The translations under genes were made by a program, and so were the position numbers. From Platanthera guangdongensis (lineage: Eukaryota > Streptophyta > Magnoliopsida > Asparagales > Orchidaceae), in NCBI GenBank assembly GCA_039583875.1, contig CM077152.1:17533059-17597058 (forward strand): a stretch of DNA of 64,000 nt, written 5' to 3'. The notes under the pieces are model-generated. The model saw nothing but the letters and a program-made list of their open reading frames with translations, was not told the DNA's origin and searched no databases. Shown piece by piece: positions 51,210 to 62,064 of this stretch; position 1 is the first letter of the stretch, and every line of letters starts with the position of its first letter.

Positions 51210-52570
51210 ATTTCCGTCCTCAAAAATTGTAATCATACATGAATCGAAGAGAAAAGAATAGTCTGCATTGCACTTAAGCTCATCCTCTCGCTCCCAAGTA
51301 TACTCTGGTCGCCACAGTTCATCCAAAGGACTTTGACCATGTGAATTCTCTATTCCTGAGCTTCTGTATCCTTGAATCCACTATTCTGACTGGTCTAACC
51401 CCAACTCTAAGATCTGTCCCAATTGGTGTTTCGTCGGTACTGATAATCTGGCTGGAATCTCTGACTGCTCTCCTCAGATAGGAGACGTGAAATACATCAT
51501 GTACACCACTCATTTCCTTAGGTAAGGCCAACCTGTAAGCAACCTCACCAATTCTTTCCAGCACCTCAAAAGGACCAACGAATCTGGGGCTCAGCTTTTT
51601 CATCCGCTTTATTCTAGAGACTCCTCCGACTGGTCTGACCTTCAGGTAAACATAGTCTCCAACACTGAACTCTACTGACCTGTGCTTCTGATCGTGATAC
51701 TTGGCTTGCCGATCCTGAGCTGTCTTCATACGCTCCTGAATGAGCTTGATCCTGTCAGTGGTCTTATCAATCCATGACTCCCTGATGGTAGATCTCTCTT
51801 CACTTTTAGCCCAACATAACGGTGTCCGACAACGTCTACCATAGAGGGCCTCGAACGGTGTCATTCCAATACTCGCCTGAAAACTGTTATTGTAGGAGAA
51901 TTCCACAAGAGTAACATATTTCTCCTACTTTCCTCCAAAATCCAAAATGCACACTGTAGCAGATCCTCCAAAGTCCTATTTTGTGCGCTCAGTCTGTCCA
52001 TCTGTCTGGGGATGGAAAGCGGTGCTGAAGTGTAACCTGGTACCCAACCGCTCTAGTACGTACGCCACTCCCTGGACGTGAATCTGTCATCTCGGTCTGA
52101 AACTATAGTCCTGGGAACACCGTGAAGTCGAACTATCTCGTCTATATATAACTGTGCTAATCTGGGACCCTGGTCTGTGTCTTCTTAAGAGGAATGAAAT
52201 GGGCAACCTTAGAAAGACGATCTACTATAACCCATAAGTAATCATTCACACTCTGCGATCTCGGTAGACCATGTATGAAATCCATGAATATATCCTCGAA
52301 TGTCCACTCGGGAATGGGAAGTGGCTGCAGCTTGCCTCCAGGCCTTTGGCACTCGGCCTTAACCAACTTGCACGTCTCGCACTTCCCTACATAAACTGCA
52401 ACATCACTCTTCAAACCTGGCCACCAGACTACTCTTCTTGAGATCTGCATACATCTTCGTGCTACCCGGATGTATAGAATATCTGGAATTGTGTGCCTCA
52501 AATAGAATATCCTCGCGAAGGTGACTAACATCGGGGATACACACACTGCCATCAAACAACAATAAATCAT
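51210..52570 (-). pseudogene. pol: Integrase and chromodomain-like end of second gypsy element
   Basis: RVVWWPGLKSDVAVYVGKCE and TCKLVKAECQRPGG complete the zinc region. The core starts WTFEDIFMDFIHGLP and YLWVIVDRLSKVAHFIP (52157-52570), is disrupted at 51906-52157, and resumes as EFSYNNSFQASIGMTPFEAL and YGRRCRTPLCW, then FSVGDYVYLKVRPVGGV, the GPY motif SPRFVGPFEVLERIG and HDVFHVSYLRRAV (51319-51906). WRPEYTWERED (about 51272-51310, another frame) is the chromodomain-like end. Confidence 0.85.
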
Positions 52571-53104
52571 CCTGAATAGAGAATCTCTCTTTCTGACCTG
52601 TCTGCACTGAGCTCCAAATCTCTGTCCATCTTTGGATCCAATGGTAGAGCTGTCCTGATTCTATCCTTAATGTCGCAAGTATTCTCCATCCAACTCAACC
52701 TTGCAGAACCAAAACTACTACAGCGTGGCACAACGATGATATCCAGTCTCTCCAGCTCCCGCACTAACTCCTGCTGAGTGAGAAGGAAGAAACACGAACC
52801 TCTACGGCTAAGGGCATCAGCTACTACGTTCGCCTTTCCTGGGTGGTACTGAATGTCTACATCGAAGTCTGATAGAAACTCTAACCATCTGTGCTGCCTC
52901 AAATTGAGCTCTCGCTGATCAAAGATATATTTGAGGCTCTTATGATCAGTGAAAATCTCACAACGAACACCATAAAGATAGTGCCTCCAAATCTTCAGAG
53001 CATGTATGACTGCTGCAAGCTCCAAGTCATGCACTGGATAGTTCCTCTCATGAACCTTTAACTGTCTCGAGGCATAGGCTACGACCTTCCCATGCTGCAT
53101 GAGA
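52404..53104 (-). pseudogene. pol: RNase H and integrase N-terminus of second gypsy element
   Basis: An open run of 177 codons (52567-53100) holds [60 protein letters not shown] and [12 protein letters not shown]. The first RNase H Asp region lies upstream in another frame. The following frame (52404-52607) enters the integrase linker SVCIPDVSHLREDIL and HNSRYSIHPGSTKMYADLK (HHCC region). Confidence 0.83.
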
Positions 53105-54054
53105 ACACATCCAAACCTTGACCTGATGCATCGCTATAAATCTGAACCCGTCATGCCCTGAAGGTAAACTCAAAATCGATGCGGTCATAAATCTGCTCTT
53201 TAAATCCTCAAAAGCCAATCACACTCAACTATCCAATCCAAGCCCTTACCCTTCCTAGTGAGGGAAGTCAGTGGTAAGGCTATATTTGAAAAATCTCGGA
53301 TGAATCTCCTATAGTAACCAGCAAACCCAAAAAGCTGCGAACCTCTGAAACTGTCGTCGGCCTTGGCCAATTCTTAATGGTCTCTATCTTATTCGGATCG
53401 ACACTAACCCTTGCTGACTGATGACGTGGCCTAAAAATGCAATCTCTGAAGAGCCAGAACTCACACTCTTTGAAAACTTGGCATACAACTGGTTCTTCCT
53501 GAGGGTGCTCAAAACAATCCTGAGGTGTGCGGCATGATCTTCTGCACTCTTAGAGAACACCAATTTATCATCGATAAAGACGATAACAAAGGTGATCCAA
53601 GTACTCCCGAAATACCCTGTTCATCAGGTCCATAAATACTGAAGGGGCATTGGTTAGCCCAAACGGCAAGACCACAAACTCGAAGTGTCCATACCTGGTA
53701 CTGAAAGCCGTCTTCTAAACATTCATGTCCCGAATCTTTAACTGATGGTAGCCCGACCTCAAATCTAACTTGGAAAAGGTGCACGAGCCCACCAACTGGT
53801 CGAACAAATCATCAATCCTGGGAATCGGGTATTTGTTCTTTACTGTCAGCTTGTTCAACTCACAGTAGTCTATGCACAGTCTCAGACTACCATCCTTCTT
53901 CTTCACGAAAGTAATGGAGCACTCCAAGGAGAAGTACTGGGACGTATAAAACCCAAATCAAGCAACTCCTGCAACTGGCTCTTCAACTCCGCTAGTTCCC
54001 TAGGAGCCATTCGATAGGGGGATTTGGCTACCGGTGTAGTCCCAGGCTGCAAGT
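53105..54054 (-). pseudogene. pol: Reverse transcriptase of second gypsy element (broken)
   Basis: The finger region [20 protein letters not shown] (near 54080-54110, overlapping the end of the previous frame) is followed by [20 protein letters not shown] and [19 protein letters not shown] (53715-53927). After a stop, fragments in other frames give [14 protein letters not shown] and the YRR-type thumb near 53290. The catalytic F.DD box near 53575-53590 is frameshifted (ATCGTCTTTATCGATGATAA on the minus strand still encodes IVFIDD in one frame). Confidence 0.8.
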
Positions 54055-54579
54055 CTATCGGGAACTCAATCTCTCTATCTGGAGGGGCACCAGAGAGCTC
54101 TTCCGGGAAAACATCGGGAAACTCCTGACCACCACTGCTACCTCTGTCAAGTCAGCCTTAGCCTCCGCATTCATCAGTACTACAAAGGTTTCACAACCCT
54201 TATTGATGCACCTTCTAGCTTGGACTGCGGAGATGATCATCTTCACTACTCCTTTCAAGCCCTGAAAAGAAAACGCAGTCTGATTAGGACCCTGAAACTG
54301 TATCTCCTTCGCCCTACAGTCAATCCTGGCGTTGACTGCCGAAAGCCAGTCCATTCCAAATATCAGGTCGAATCCTGCAATAGGTAACTGCAAAGTTTCC
54401 ACGATAATCTCGGTATCACCAAACTGCACCGGTACCCTGCACTTATCTCTGGTCTGAAGAAGGGATCCATTCGGCATCATAACGTCCAGCGCGACAGTCT
54501 CTGGGAAGACTTCTAAATTCATTTTCCGCACTAGAGATTCTGCGATAAACGAGTGCGAGGCACCCATATCAAACAGAAT
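54055..54579 (-). pseudogene. pr: Aspartic protease of second gypsy element
   Basis: [14 protein letters not shown] is the retropepsin active site, with DMG instead of the usual DSG/DTG. A well-conserved body follows: VPVQFGDTEIIVETLQLPI, FDLIFGMDWLSAVNARIDC, VKMIISAVQARRCI. The frame stays open into the RT linker until 54055, then shifts before [17 protein letters not shown]. The Ser-to-Met change probably inactivates it. Confidence 0.82.
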
Positions 54580-54691
54580 CTTGGAGGTAAATCACGAATC
54601 ATAAGGATGCTACATGAATGATTTTTAAAAATGAAAAGAGTGTCACTACGGAGGGTTAAAATAAACTTGTTAAGCAAAATAAAGCACTTAC
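54580..54691 (-). other. Intron-like segment iii (gag/protease boundary)
   Basis: 112 bp on the minus strand: donor GACTG|GTAAGT, best acceptor TTACCTCCAAG|ATTCTG, directly before the protease motif LFDMGASHSF. It sits at the same place as the 109-bp segment of the first gypsy element (after the ...DV..G codon). The acceptor is weak and the frame around it has an indel or stop, so the 3' edge is less sure than the donor. Confidence 0.5.
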
Positions 54692-54844
54692 CAGTCAATA
54701 CATCCTCTGATCCTTTGCCTCCTGTTGACCAAGCCCATAACCTCTGGGCTGCACCAAATCTCGACCCTGTTGTGGTCTTCCATCAGTAACCATCAAAGCT
54801 TTGCCCTTGTCTGCTCTGCTAGGGCCATCAACCTCGTACTTTGA

Positions 54845-54917
54845 CTGCAGGAACAAATTACATTTGTCATCTACAGTAATTTCATAATGTACAAAATTAC
54901 AACTAGGTTTAGATTAC
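54845..54917 (-). other. Intron-like segment ii (after the zinc knuckle)
   Basis: 73 bp on the minus strand: donor ATCAG|GTAATC, acceptor TTGTTCCTGCAG|TCAAAG. The joined frame reads ...EVDSNQ-SKYEVDGPSRADKG. Retention adds stops and shifts the frame. Confidence 0.55.
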
Positions 54918-55507
54918 CTGATTCGAATCAACTTCCTGACAGAAACGAGCTATGTGTCCCGGTTGACGACACTTATAACACACGCCCGCATTGGCCAAAC
55001 ACTCACCTGGATGGCGACGCTGACACTGGGACAAAAGGGTAGTCCTTGCTCCTATCACCAGATTGACCATTCTTCCTCGCATCAGGCTTCTGCTTCTTGT
55101 TCCAGTTCTTCCCTTGGTCATTCCTGCTCTGTTGCGGCTGATGCGAACCCTGAGATCGCTTCGCACGGAAATTACTTCGCTTCTGAACCTTCTGCTGATC
55201 AGCCTCCAGTCTGCGAGCTGTATCCACTAAGCTCCTGTAATCAGCGTTGACCATAGTCATCAGCGGCTGCCTCAACGAGTCACGTAAACCATCCACAAAA
55301 CGGCTGCACTTCTCAGTCTGGTCCTCCTGCATCACGCCGCATATCGAGCCAGATGGGTAAGCTCTCGCTCGTACTCAGCAACAGTCCTGTCCCCCTGGAA
55401 AAGCCTAAGATACTTCTCCTGGAAATCTCGTCGTGCGGAAGGAGGCACGAACTAACTTGCAAGGGCTCTAGAAAATTCGCCTCACGTAAACATGTCTGGC
55501 GTACGAC

Positions 55508-55586
55508 CTGGCCAAAAGCATGGTCATACTATTTAAAAAGAACGTACCACTTCCAAAAAAATAAAAGGAAATTTCATAAACTTTAC
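55508..55586 (-). other. Intron-like segment i (inside gag)
   Basis: 79 bp on the minus strand: donor GCAG|GTAAAG, acceptor TTGGCCAG|GTCG. Removing it joins the codon G|GT so that DDPAG continues into RTPDMFT, as gag homology demands. It is T-rich in the middle. Confidence 0.6.
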
Positions 55587-56253
55587 CTGCAGGATCATCT
55601 GCCCGGTACTTGTCCCACCAGACCTTAGCCTCTCCTCGGAGGAGGAAAACTGCCAGAGGAACCTTCTTGTTCTCTGGGCACTCCAAAACATCCATCAAGT
55701 CTCTGGTGTTTGCTACCCAATCATCTGTGTCCATCGGGGTCTCATCCTCACTGTAGTTCGAAGGTTGAAGCTCTCTAAAGTTTCTCAAATAACGCTCCAG
55801 GGTCATCTCCACGGGTGCTGGGGCACGAGCTGGTGCAGGGCCTGGTACTTGTACTGGAACTGGAACCCTGTAGCCAGTCCTCTCTGAAACTCCATCAAGG
55901 CACAGTAACCGCCTTGGCAATCTAAGATGCTATGTCGGTGCCCTCTGGAGCTGCTGGAACTGGTGGTACCTGTGGCACGACAGCGTCTCCCATAGTCGCG
56001 TTAAGAACAGGGTCCTGACGTGAAGATTCACCCGTTCACTGACTCGTGGTGCCTGATAGAACATATCAAAGAAATCTAATTATTTATCAAACCCTGAGAA
56101 ATCTGACTTAGCAATTATATTTCGTACTCTTGCGAAAACTAAGGCTTAAACGTAACTTAAATACTCTACTACAAGAGTTTACTCTTACACAATCCTATGA
56201 CTTTGTGAAACCTTCTAGGGTCCAGGGATCCTAAACCTGGCCTGATACCAATT

Positions 56254-57534
56254 TGTAACACTCCTTCCCATTTTTCAATAGTCAGTCATCGGCCGGATCA
56301 GCGATATAAATAGAACTAGGAAACAGTATTAAAACTAGTACACAACATGTATAAAGTAGAAGCTACTAAAAATCTATAACTAGCAACGAAAGCTAAGTAA
56401 ACTAGGGTATTCACATACCTGATATCTGGATTCACAGAGCCACTACACATGAATAGAATTGAAATAACTGAAAATCTGTGCTATCATAATAAATCTGATA
56501 CAAGATATATAAAAATTAACAAGTTAAATGTCCACAACTACAAGAATATGCTGAAGGTAAAGGAAAACTGAATGAGAAAAATACTACAAACTGACGCCAC
56601 CAATGCTCATCCTAGGTTAGTTTCCCACCTGGGTCACCTGTAAAAACATTGCCCATGAGAGGTCAGAGTAAGAAAATAACTCCTCCTATTGACACTAAAA
56701 GTTTTTTCTTGAATGATGAATGCATGTCTTTTGAAAATAGTTTTGTGCATTAAAACATTTATGCTATATGTTATGCATGCCTAGAACACTGCATGGTCAG
56801 ACATCTATCTGTTTATGTTTGCGACTTTCAGTTCACTAACCCAAGTCCCGACGTTCACTAACTGGCGTACAGTCTCGCGTCAGGTCTATACTGAGTTCTA
56901 GGTGACTTCTAATTTGCACTTCTACTAGGAAGGCTCTAGGCAGAGTAGCTCCTAAAGCGCACTGAAACTGACGACCCGAGACCATCTGACGAACTTAATT
57001 GTTCTAGTGTCACGCGGACACGGTCTCGAATCTACTAACTGTCTCAAGGGAGTCAACTCTCAAGACTCTGCGACTCATAGGATACCATATGCCCTATGAG
57101 GAAGGTAGTGCGCCTCTACCAAGCACGAAAGACTGAAGTGTGCTTACTGACCTTTTGGTCAAATGCTACTCTGCTTGGGACATCTCTTTGGTGTACTACT
57201 GAGCGACCCTTACTTTCTCATGATCGACTAGAAGAGACTTTCACGCCTAACTTAGATTAATTCTCACATTTGCGTAAACGTGGTAAGATTTCGCACCTAA
57301 CGCTAGTATATTTGATCCGGCTATTAGGGTCTTGAAAAGGATTTACCCTACAAAACTACTCCGCGCGACCTTTTCCTACTGCACACCTTTATGTGCTTGA
57401 CTATGATGCTCGTAACGAAGTTTACACGTGTGTGCATAAAATAATTTCTTGATATGTCTAACTAGAAAGAATTAGAATTCCTTACAGTGGTGCTGCGGCG
57501 CTCGTACACTCGACGCGGCGACATTTTCTCTTCC
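56254..57534 (-). repeat. 5' LTR of second gypsy element (truncated)
   Basis: It starts TGTAACACTCC next to the primer-site complement CCTGATACCA (56241-56250). It aligns with the left LTR until ATTTTCTCTTCC, where the left copy goes on for ~870 bp and this one changes to unrelated sequence. Confidence 0.88.
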
Positions 57535-58027
57535 AAGCCACGATTTCCCATTCTAGGGTGCTACCCTCTCGCAGATGATGGAGCTTCTTGATGGTTTACT
57601 CGTCTTAAGTGTCTTTAACGGTCTTTAGTATTGTTGTGTCGACCAAATGTTAATTTTGTGTGTGTTTCTTTATACCTGATGCACGTGTGTCCCGCGTGAC
57701 GAGTGTTACAGAGTAAGGCGACTCTGACCCAACTACGGTTGACCCACGCAGGTGGAATTCTTTAATGGACGCCCCCCCCCCCCCCCCCCCCCCGCAATGT
57801 TGGATTTCATCACGAGGTGGTATTTCCAACTCAAACCAATCCACGCATCTACCAGGCTTCTGTCTGTGTCTTTAAAGTAGCTCATTGCATCTCCCATATT
57901 TCCTCATTTTGATAAGTGCATGTGTTTCGATACAAACTTTTTATGTGTAGTTCTCGTTGTTTGTTTAAATGTACATACTCGACCCAAACATCTTCGTGGT
58001 ATTGACTGATTGAATCGTTGTGTATTG
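57535..58027. other. Spacer with C22 homopolymer
   Basis: No gene recognised. It contains an exact run of 22 C at 57772-57793, a likely place for polymerase slippage or an assembly join. Confidence 0.6.
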
Positions 58028-58205
58028 TGTAACACCCCTTCCAGTATTACAGAAATCAGCGTCCGCCGGGTCAGCGATATAAAGAAAACTAGGATGCATA
58101 TAAAACTAGTAGTAGCAGGTAATAAAAGTCCAAACTAAACAGATTTAATACTTACAAAGGCGGGAGCAAAAATTAAACTAAGGTTAACCACATACCTGAT
58201 TCTGG
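58028..58205 (-). repeat. Start of a third gypsy LTR, cut by assembly gap
   Basis: TGTAACACCCCTTCC and the GGTCAGCGATATAAAGA block closely resemble the starts of the LTRs at 49011 and 56254, with clear divergence. This is a related but separate family member. Confidence 0.75.
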
Positions 58206-58705
58206 NNNNNNNNNNNNNNNNNNNNNNNNNNNNNNNNNNNNNNNNNNNNNNNNNNNNNNNNNNNNNNNNNNNNNNNNNNNNNNNNNNNNNNNNNNNNNNN
58301 NNNNNNNNNNNNNNNNNNNNNNNNNNNNNNNNNNNNNNNNNNNNNNNNNNNNNNNNNNNNNNNNNNNNNNNNNNNNNNNNNNNNNNNNNNNNNNNNNNNN
58401 NNNNNNNNNNNNNNNNNNNNNNNNNNNNNNNNNNNNNNNNNNNNNNNNNNNNNNNNNNNNNNNNNNNNNNNNNNNNNNNNNNNNNNNNNNNNNNNNNNNN
58501 NNNNNNNNNNNNNNNNNNNNNNNNNNNNNNNNNNNNNNNNNNNNNNNNNNNNNNNNNNNNNNNNNNNNNNNNNNNNNNNNNNNNNNNNNNNNNNNNNNNN
58601 NNNNNNNNNNNNNNNNNNNNNNNNNNNNNNNNNNNNNNNNNNNNNNNNNNNNNNNNNNNNNNNNNNNNNNNNNNNNNNNNNNNNNNNNNNNNNNNNNNNN
58701 NNNNN
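58206..58705. other. Assembly gap (500 N)
   Basis: Exactly 500 N, a conventional placeholder length, so the true distance is unknown. Confidence 0.98.
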
Positions 58706-59805
58706 GCCGCATACTGGTCGCGACTTTCCTTGTCGCTGGTGTGTCCGCCGTGACCGTGCGACTACTTCCTCTGCCGACTTCTCTCTCTTCGGCCTCTTCT
58801 CCTTCTAGCCGCCCGACCTTCTTTACCAAGCCGCCGACCCTCTTTGCCAAGCTGCCCGGCCTCTCTTGCTGCCGCCCCGACCTCTCTTGCTGGCCGCCCG
58901 GCCTCTCCCCTAGCCGCCCGGTTTTCTCTAGCTAGAAGCCCGGCCTCTTTTGTTAGCCGCATGGCTTCCGATGCATCCGCTGCTACTTCTGCTCCGACAG
59001 CCCAAGCGGCTACTATGGCTTCCGAACTCCGTGATGAGGTACGGATTACTACCATCTCTCTGACTGGAAACGAAACTTCGTCGAATGGGTTCACTCTGTT
59101 CGTCGTGTTCTGCAGACGAAGGGTCTTCTTCACCACTTGACCCGATTTACCCCGATGCTCCCTCCGATGACTGGCTTGCGATGATGGTCGAGTCCAGTCT
59201 TGGCTCCTCAACTCTATGGTCACCGATCTCTACAAAGGTCCATGTATAATGTCACGGCTAAGGCCATGTGGGAGATGGACGCTCCAGATCCTTATTGACA
59301 CTCTGGCCTCAACAGTCTTCAAACACTTATATATTATTTCTCTCCGACCTCAGAACCTTGCTCCTGGTGCTCCCGGCGATATGATGTCTTTCGTTACCCA
59401 GGAAAAGACCCTGGCCGAGGCTTGGATTCAACATCAACCTCCCACTACTGATCTAGCTACTCAACGGGCCCAGAAAGAGGCTGTCACCATCGCGATGATG
59501 ATGTCCATGTTCCACCCCACCTGCATAGTGTTCGGGCCCAAATCCTTTCTTCCACGACGACTCCTTCACTGTGCGATGTCTGCTCAATGCTGCTTCGAGT
59601 TACACCTCCTACTGAGGCTCCTGGATTTGCTCCTGCTCTTCTTCAACAGCCTCTCCTTCCGACCCCCCTCCTGCTCGTGGATCATCCACTCGAGGGGCCG
59701 ACCTCCGTCTCGGGGACGAGGACGTGGTGGTCGTTCGTCTATGAAATGCACATATTGTGGCCGGGGTGGCCATCTTGAGGCTACCTGTTACAGCAAGGTC
59801 GTGTG
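58706..59805 (+). pseudogene. gag: Copia family A leader end and gag (frameshifted, plus copy)
   Basis: After the gap come C-rich leader sequence and a gag start MASDASAATSAPTAQAA (58962). The frame is lost within ~35 codons (NFVEWVHS region), and later pieces (HQPPTTDLATQRAQKEAVT, CTYCGRGGHLEATCYSK) are in other frames up to about 59800. It then meets, in opposite orientation, a second copy of the same region. Its 5' LTR, if present, is in the gap. Confidence 0.8.
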
Positions 59806-61052
59806 AGACGACTCACAGATAATAAATTGAAAGGAGACCCCGGGATGTGAAGAACCGTGGAAAGAGAAAGGTTCGACGTAAGCTGAAGAGCAGCGAAGCC
59901 AGAGACTGGTAGGCTGTCACCGTTGGCCACAGTGATGCAAGCAGGATGAGGCGTCTGTAGGTACTCTGTGGGCTTCTGGGAGGTAATATGGTGAGTAGCG
60001 CCGGAATCAAAGATCCAGCAAGGATTATGAGAGAGATAGGTTATACCTTCCGCAGAAGAGGACGCAACAGAGCCGGAGGAGCGGCTGAGGGCACCTTGAA
60101 GCTGTTGAAGTTGGGTGCGGAGCTCATCAATGTCTTGGCGGGTAGTAGCCGGATTAGTGGCAGAAGACCCAGTAGAAGCTGGAGCAGCAAATATAGTAGC
60201 AGTAAGGTGAGGAGGTAAGCCATGCTTGCGGTAGCAGGTAGCTTCAAGATGATTATCCCGGCCACAGTAGGTGCATTTCATAGAATAGCGACCACCACGT
60301 CCTCGTCCCCGAGACGGGGGTCGGCCCCCCCGAGTGGAAGATCCACGAGGAGGGGTCAAAAGGAGAGGCTGTTGAAGAAGAGCCAGGGCAAAAACAGGAG
60401 CCTCAGAGGGAGGCGTGACTTTTAGCAGCATGGAGCCGACATCAGACAGTGAAAGAGTTGTGGCAGAGGATAGAATCTGGGCCCGAATACTATGCAGGTG
60501 GGGAGGAACCCGGGACATCATCATGGCGATGGTGACAACTTCTTTCTGGTTGCGCTGAGTGGTTAGATCGGTAGTAGGAGGCTGATGTTGAATCCAAGCC
60601 TCTGCCAAACTCTTAGCTTTAGCCACGAAAGAGAGCATATCACCAGGAGCACCCGAGGTAAGATTCTGAAGATCGGAAATGATATCATATAGGTGTTGTA
60701 GGCTGTCATGGACAGAGTAAAAAGCGTGAAGCTCCTCCCACATGGACTTAGCCGTGTCATGATACATGGCCATCCGGTAGGGCTCGGGATCCATAGAGTG
60801 TAGAAGCCAGGACTGGACCCAACCATCATCGCGAAGCCAGTCATCAGAGGGAGCAGTTGGAGTAGCGCGGGTCAAGTGGTGAAGAAGACCCTTCGTCTGC
60901 AGAACACGACGAACCGAGTGAACCCACTCGACAAAATTCCGTTTTCCAGTTAGGGAGATGGTAGTAATCCGTAACTCATCACGGAGTTCGGAAGCCGTGG
61001 CAGCCGCACGGGCGGGTGGAGCAGAAGTAGTAGCGGAATTATCGGAAGCCAT
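59781..61052 (-). CDS. gag-pr: Copia Gag-protease, intact open frame (3' truncated)
   Basis: 423 codons without a break. The start MASDNSATTSAPPARAA matches the gag start of other copies. The gag core includes [39 protein letters not shown] and APGDMLSFVAKAKSLAEAWI. Then come RG-rich RGGRPPSRGRGRGGR, the CCHC knuckle CTYCGRDNHLEATCYRKHG, the linker DIDELRTQLQQLQ and an intact protease motif CWIFDSGATHHITS, followed by SPFNLLSVSRLT. The real sequence ends at the join near 59806; the last few residues come from the neighbouring copy. It lacks integrase, RT and RNase H, so it could give particles but not transposition. Confidence 0.87.
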   Translation of the reverse strand: MASDNSATTSAPPARAAATASELRDELRITTISLTGKRNFVEWVHSVRRVLQTKGLLHHLTRATPTAPSDDWLRDDGWVQSWLLHSMDPEPYRMAMYHDTAKSMWEELHAFYSVHDSLQHLYDIISDLQNLTSGAPGDMLSFVAKAKSLAEAWIQHQPPTTDLTTQRNQKEVVTIAMMMSRVPPHLHSIRAQILSSATTLSLSDVGSMLLKVTPPSEAPVFALALLQQPLLLTPPRGSSTRGGRPPSRGRGRGGRYSMKCTYCGRDNHLEATCYRKHGLPPHLTATIFAAPASTGSSATNPATTRQDIDELRTQLQQLQGALSRSSGSVASSSAEGITYLSHNPCWIFDSGATHHITSQKPTEYLQTPHPACITVANGDSLPVSGFAALQLTSNLSLSTVLHIPGSPFNLLSVSRLTRPCCNR

Positions 61053-61239
61053 GCGCGGCCGGCAGAAGAGATCGGGCGGTTAGAATAGGCAGTCGCATGG
61101 TCTCGGTGGACACACCAGCGATCAGGAGATTGCGACCAGAATGCGACTAGGGAGAAGCCGACAGAGAAGATAGCCGCACGGTCTCGGCGAGTACACCAGC
61201 GACAAACGAGGTCGCGACCAGGATGCGGCTAAGGACAGA

Positions 61240-61640
61240 GAGGAGAACGCTAGCTGCGGTAAGGCGAGATCGCAACGAGCAGAAAAGGCAAGTCGCGACG
61301 AGCAGGAGAGGTAGGTCGCGGCGAGCAGGAAAGGAGGTCGCGGCGAGCAGAGAGCAGGTCGCGGCGAGCAGAAGGCAGGTCGCAGTGAGCAGGAGAGCAG
61401 GTTGCGGCGAGCAGGAGGCAGGTCGCGAAGAGCAGGTTGCGGCGAGCAGGAGGTAGGTGGCGGCGAGCAGGAGAGCAGGTCGCGGCGAGCAGGAGAGCAG
61501 GTCACGGCGAGTAGGAGAGCAGGTCGCGACGTGTAGGAAAGCAGGTCGCCGCGAGCAGGAGGCAGGTCGCGGCGAGTAGGAAAGCAGGTCGCAGCGAGCA
61601 GGAAAACAAGTCGCGGCGATCTGCGATCAACGAGCAAGAA
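61240..61640 (-). repeat. Tandem repeats in copia leader
   Basis: Units of about 20-22 bp of the type GGTCGCGGCGAGCAGGAGAG (plus strand) repeat roughly 18 times with small changes. Confidence 0.9.
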
Positions 61641-62064
61641 GAGCAGGTCGCGGCGAAAGAACACGAGCGGCAAGCGGAAGAGGCCGCGAGTAGAGAACTC
61701 GAGCGGTCAAAAGAAGAGTGCGCGAGTTAGATAACTCGAGCGGATTAGGCAGAGGGAGGAAGCCGGGAGTAGGATGAGAGAAAGCCTGCAGCGAACAGCA
61801 GATAGGAGAGGTCGCAATGGATAGAAAGAGCCCGCGCGGGTAGAGAAGAAAAGGAGGTGGACCCACGTGAGAGAGGATTATAAAAGGAGAGGTGGTAGGA
61901 AGGAGGAGGTGGAAGCCACGAGAGAAGCCGAGTTGGAGGCGGGTAGAAAAGAGGCCGCAAGAGTCCGCAGCTAAGGGAAGCCGCGCAGACAGGCAAGGAA
62001 GATAGGCGGCTAGAAATGGGCTAGGCCGGATACCCAAGGAGGAGACCGGTTGGCTCTGATACCA

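Larger units (their letters stand above)
54845..55920 (-). pseudogene. gag: Gag of second gypsy element (with intron-like segments)
   Basis: The Retrotrans_gag domain begins near 55800 (LERYLRNFRELQP, DTDDWVANTRDLMDVLECPE, EAKVWWDKYRADDPAG). It is interrupted at 55586-55508 by an intron-like segment and resumes as RTPDMFT, TGA (expected Trp), GEFSRALAS, then FVPPSARRDFQEKYL. The next frame has QEDQTEKCSRFVDGLRDSL and a basic linker (55003-55335). The knuckle VCYKCRQPGHIARFCQ lies near 54930-54985. A second intron-like segment follows it. At least two real frameshifts are present besides the introns. Confidence 0.8.
49011..57534 (-). mobile_element. Ty3/gypsy chromovirus, second family (Tekay-like)
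   Basis: The minus-strand order is LTR, primer site, gag, protease, RT, RNase H, integrase, chromodomain-like end, purine tract (complement AATCTCCCCTCC after 51190), LTR. The left (3') LTR is complete; the right (5') LTR matches it only to about 57534. It is inserted in the copia element to its left. Many frameshifts indicate an older copy than the first gypsy element. Confidence 0.9.
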
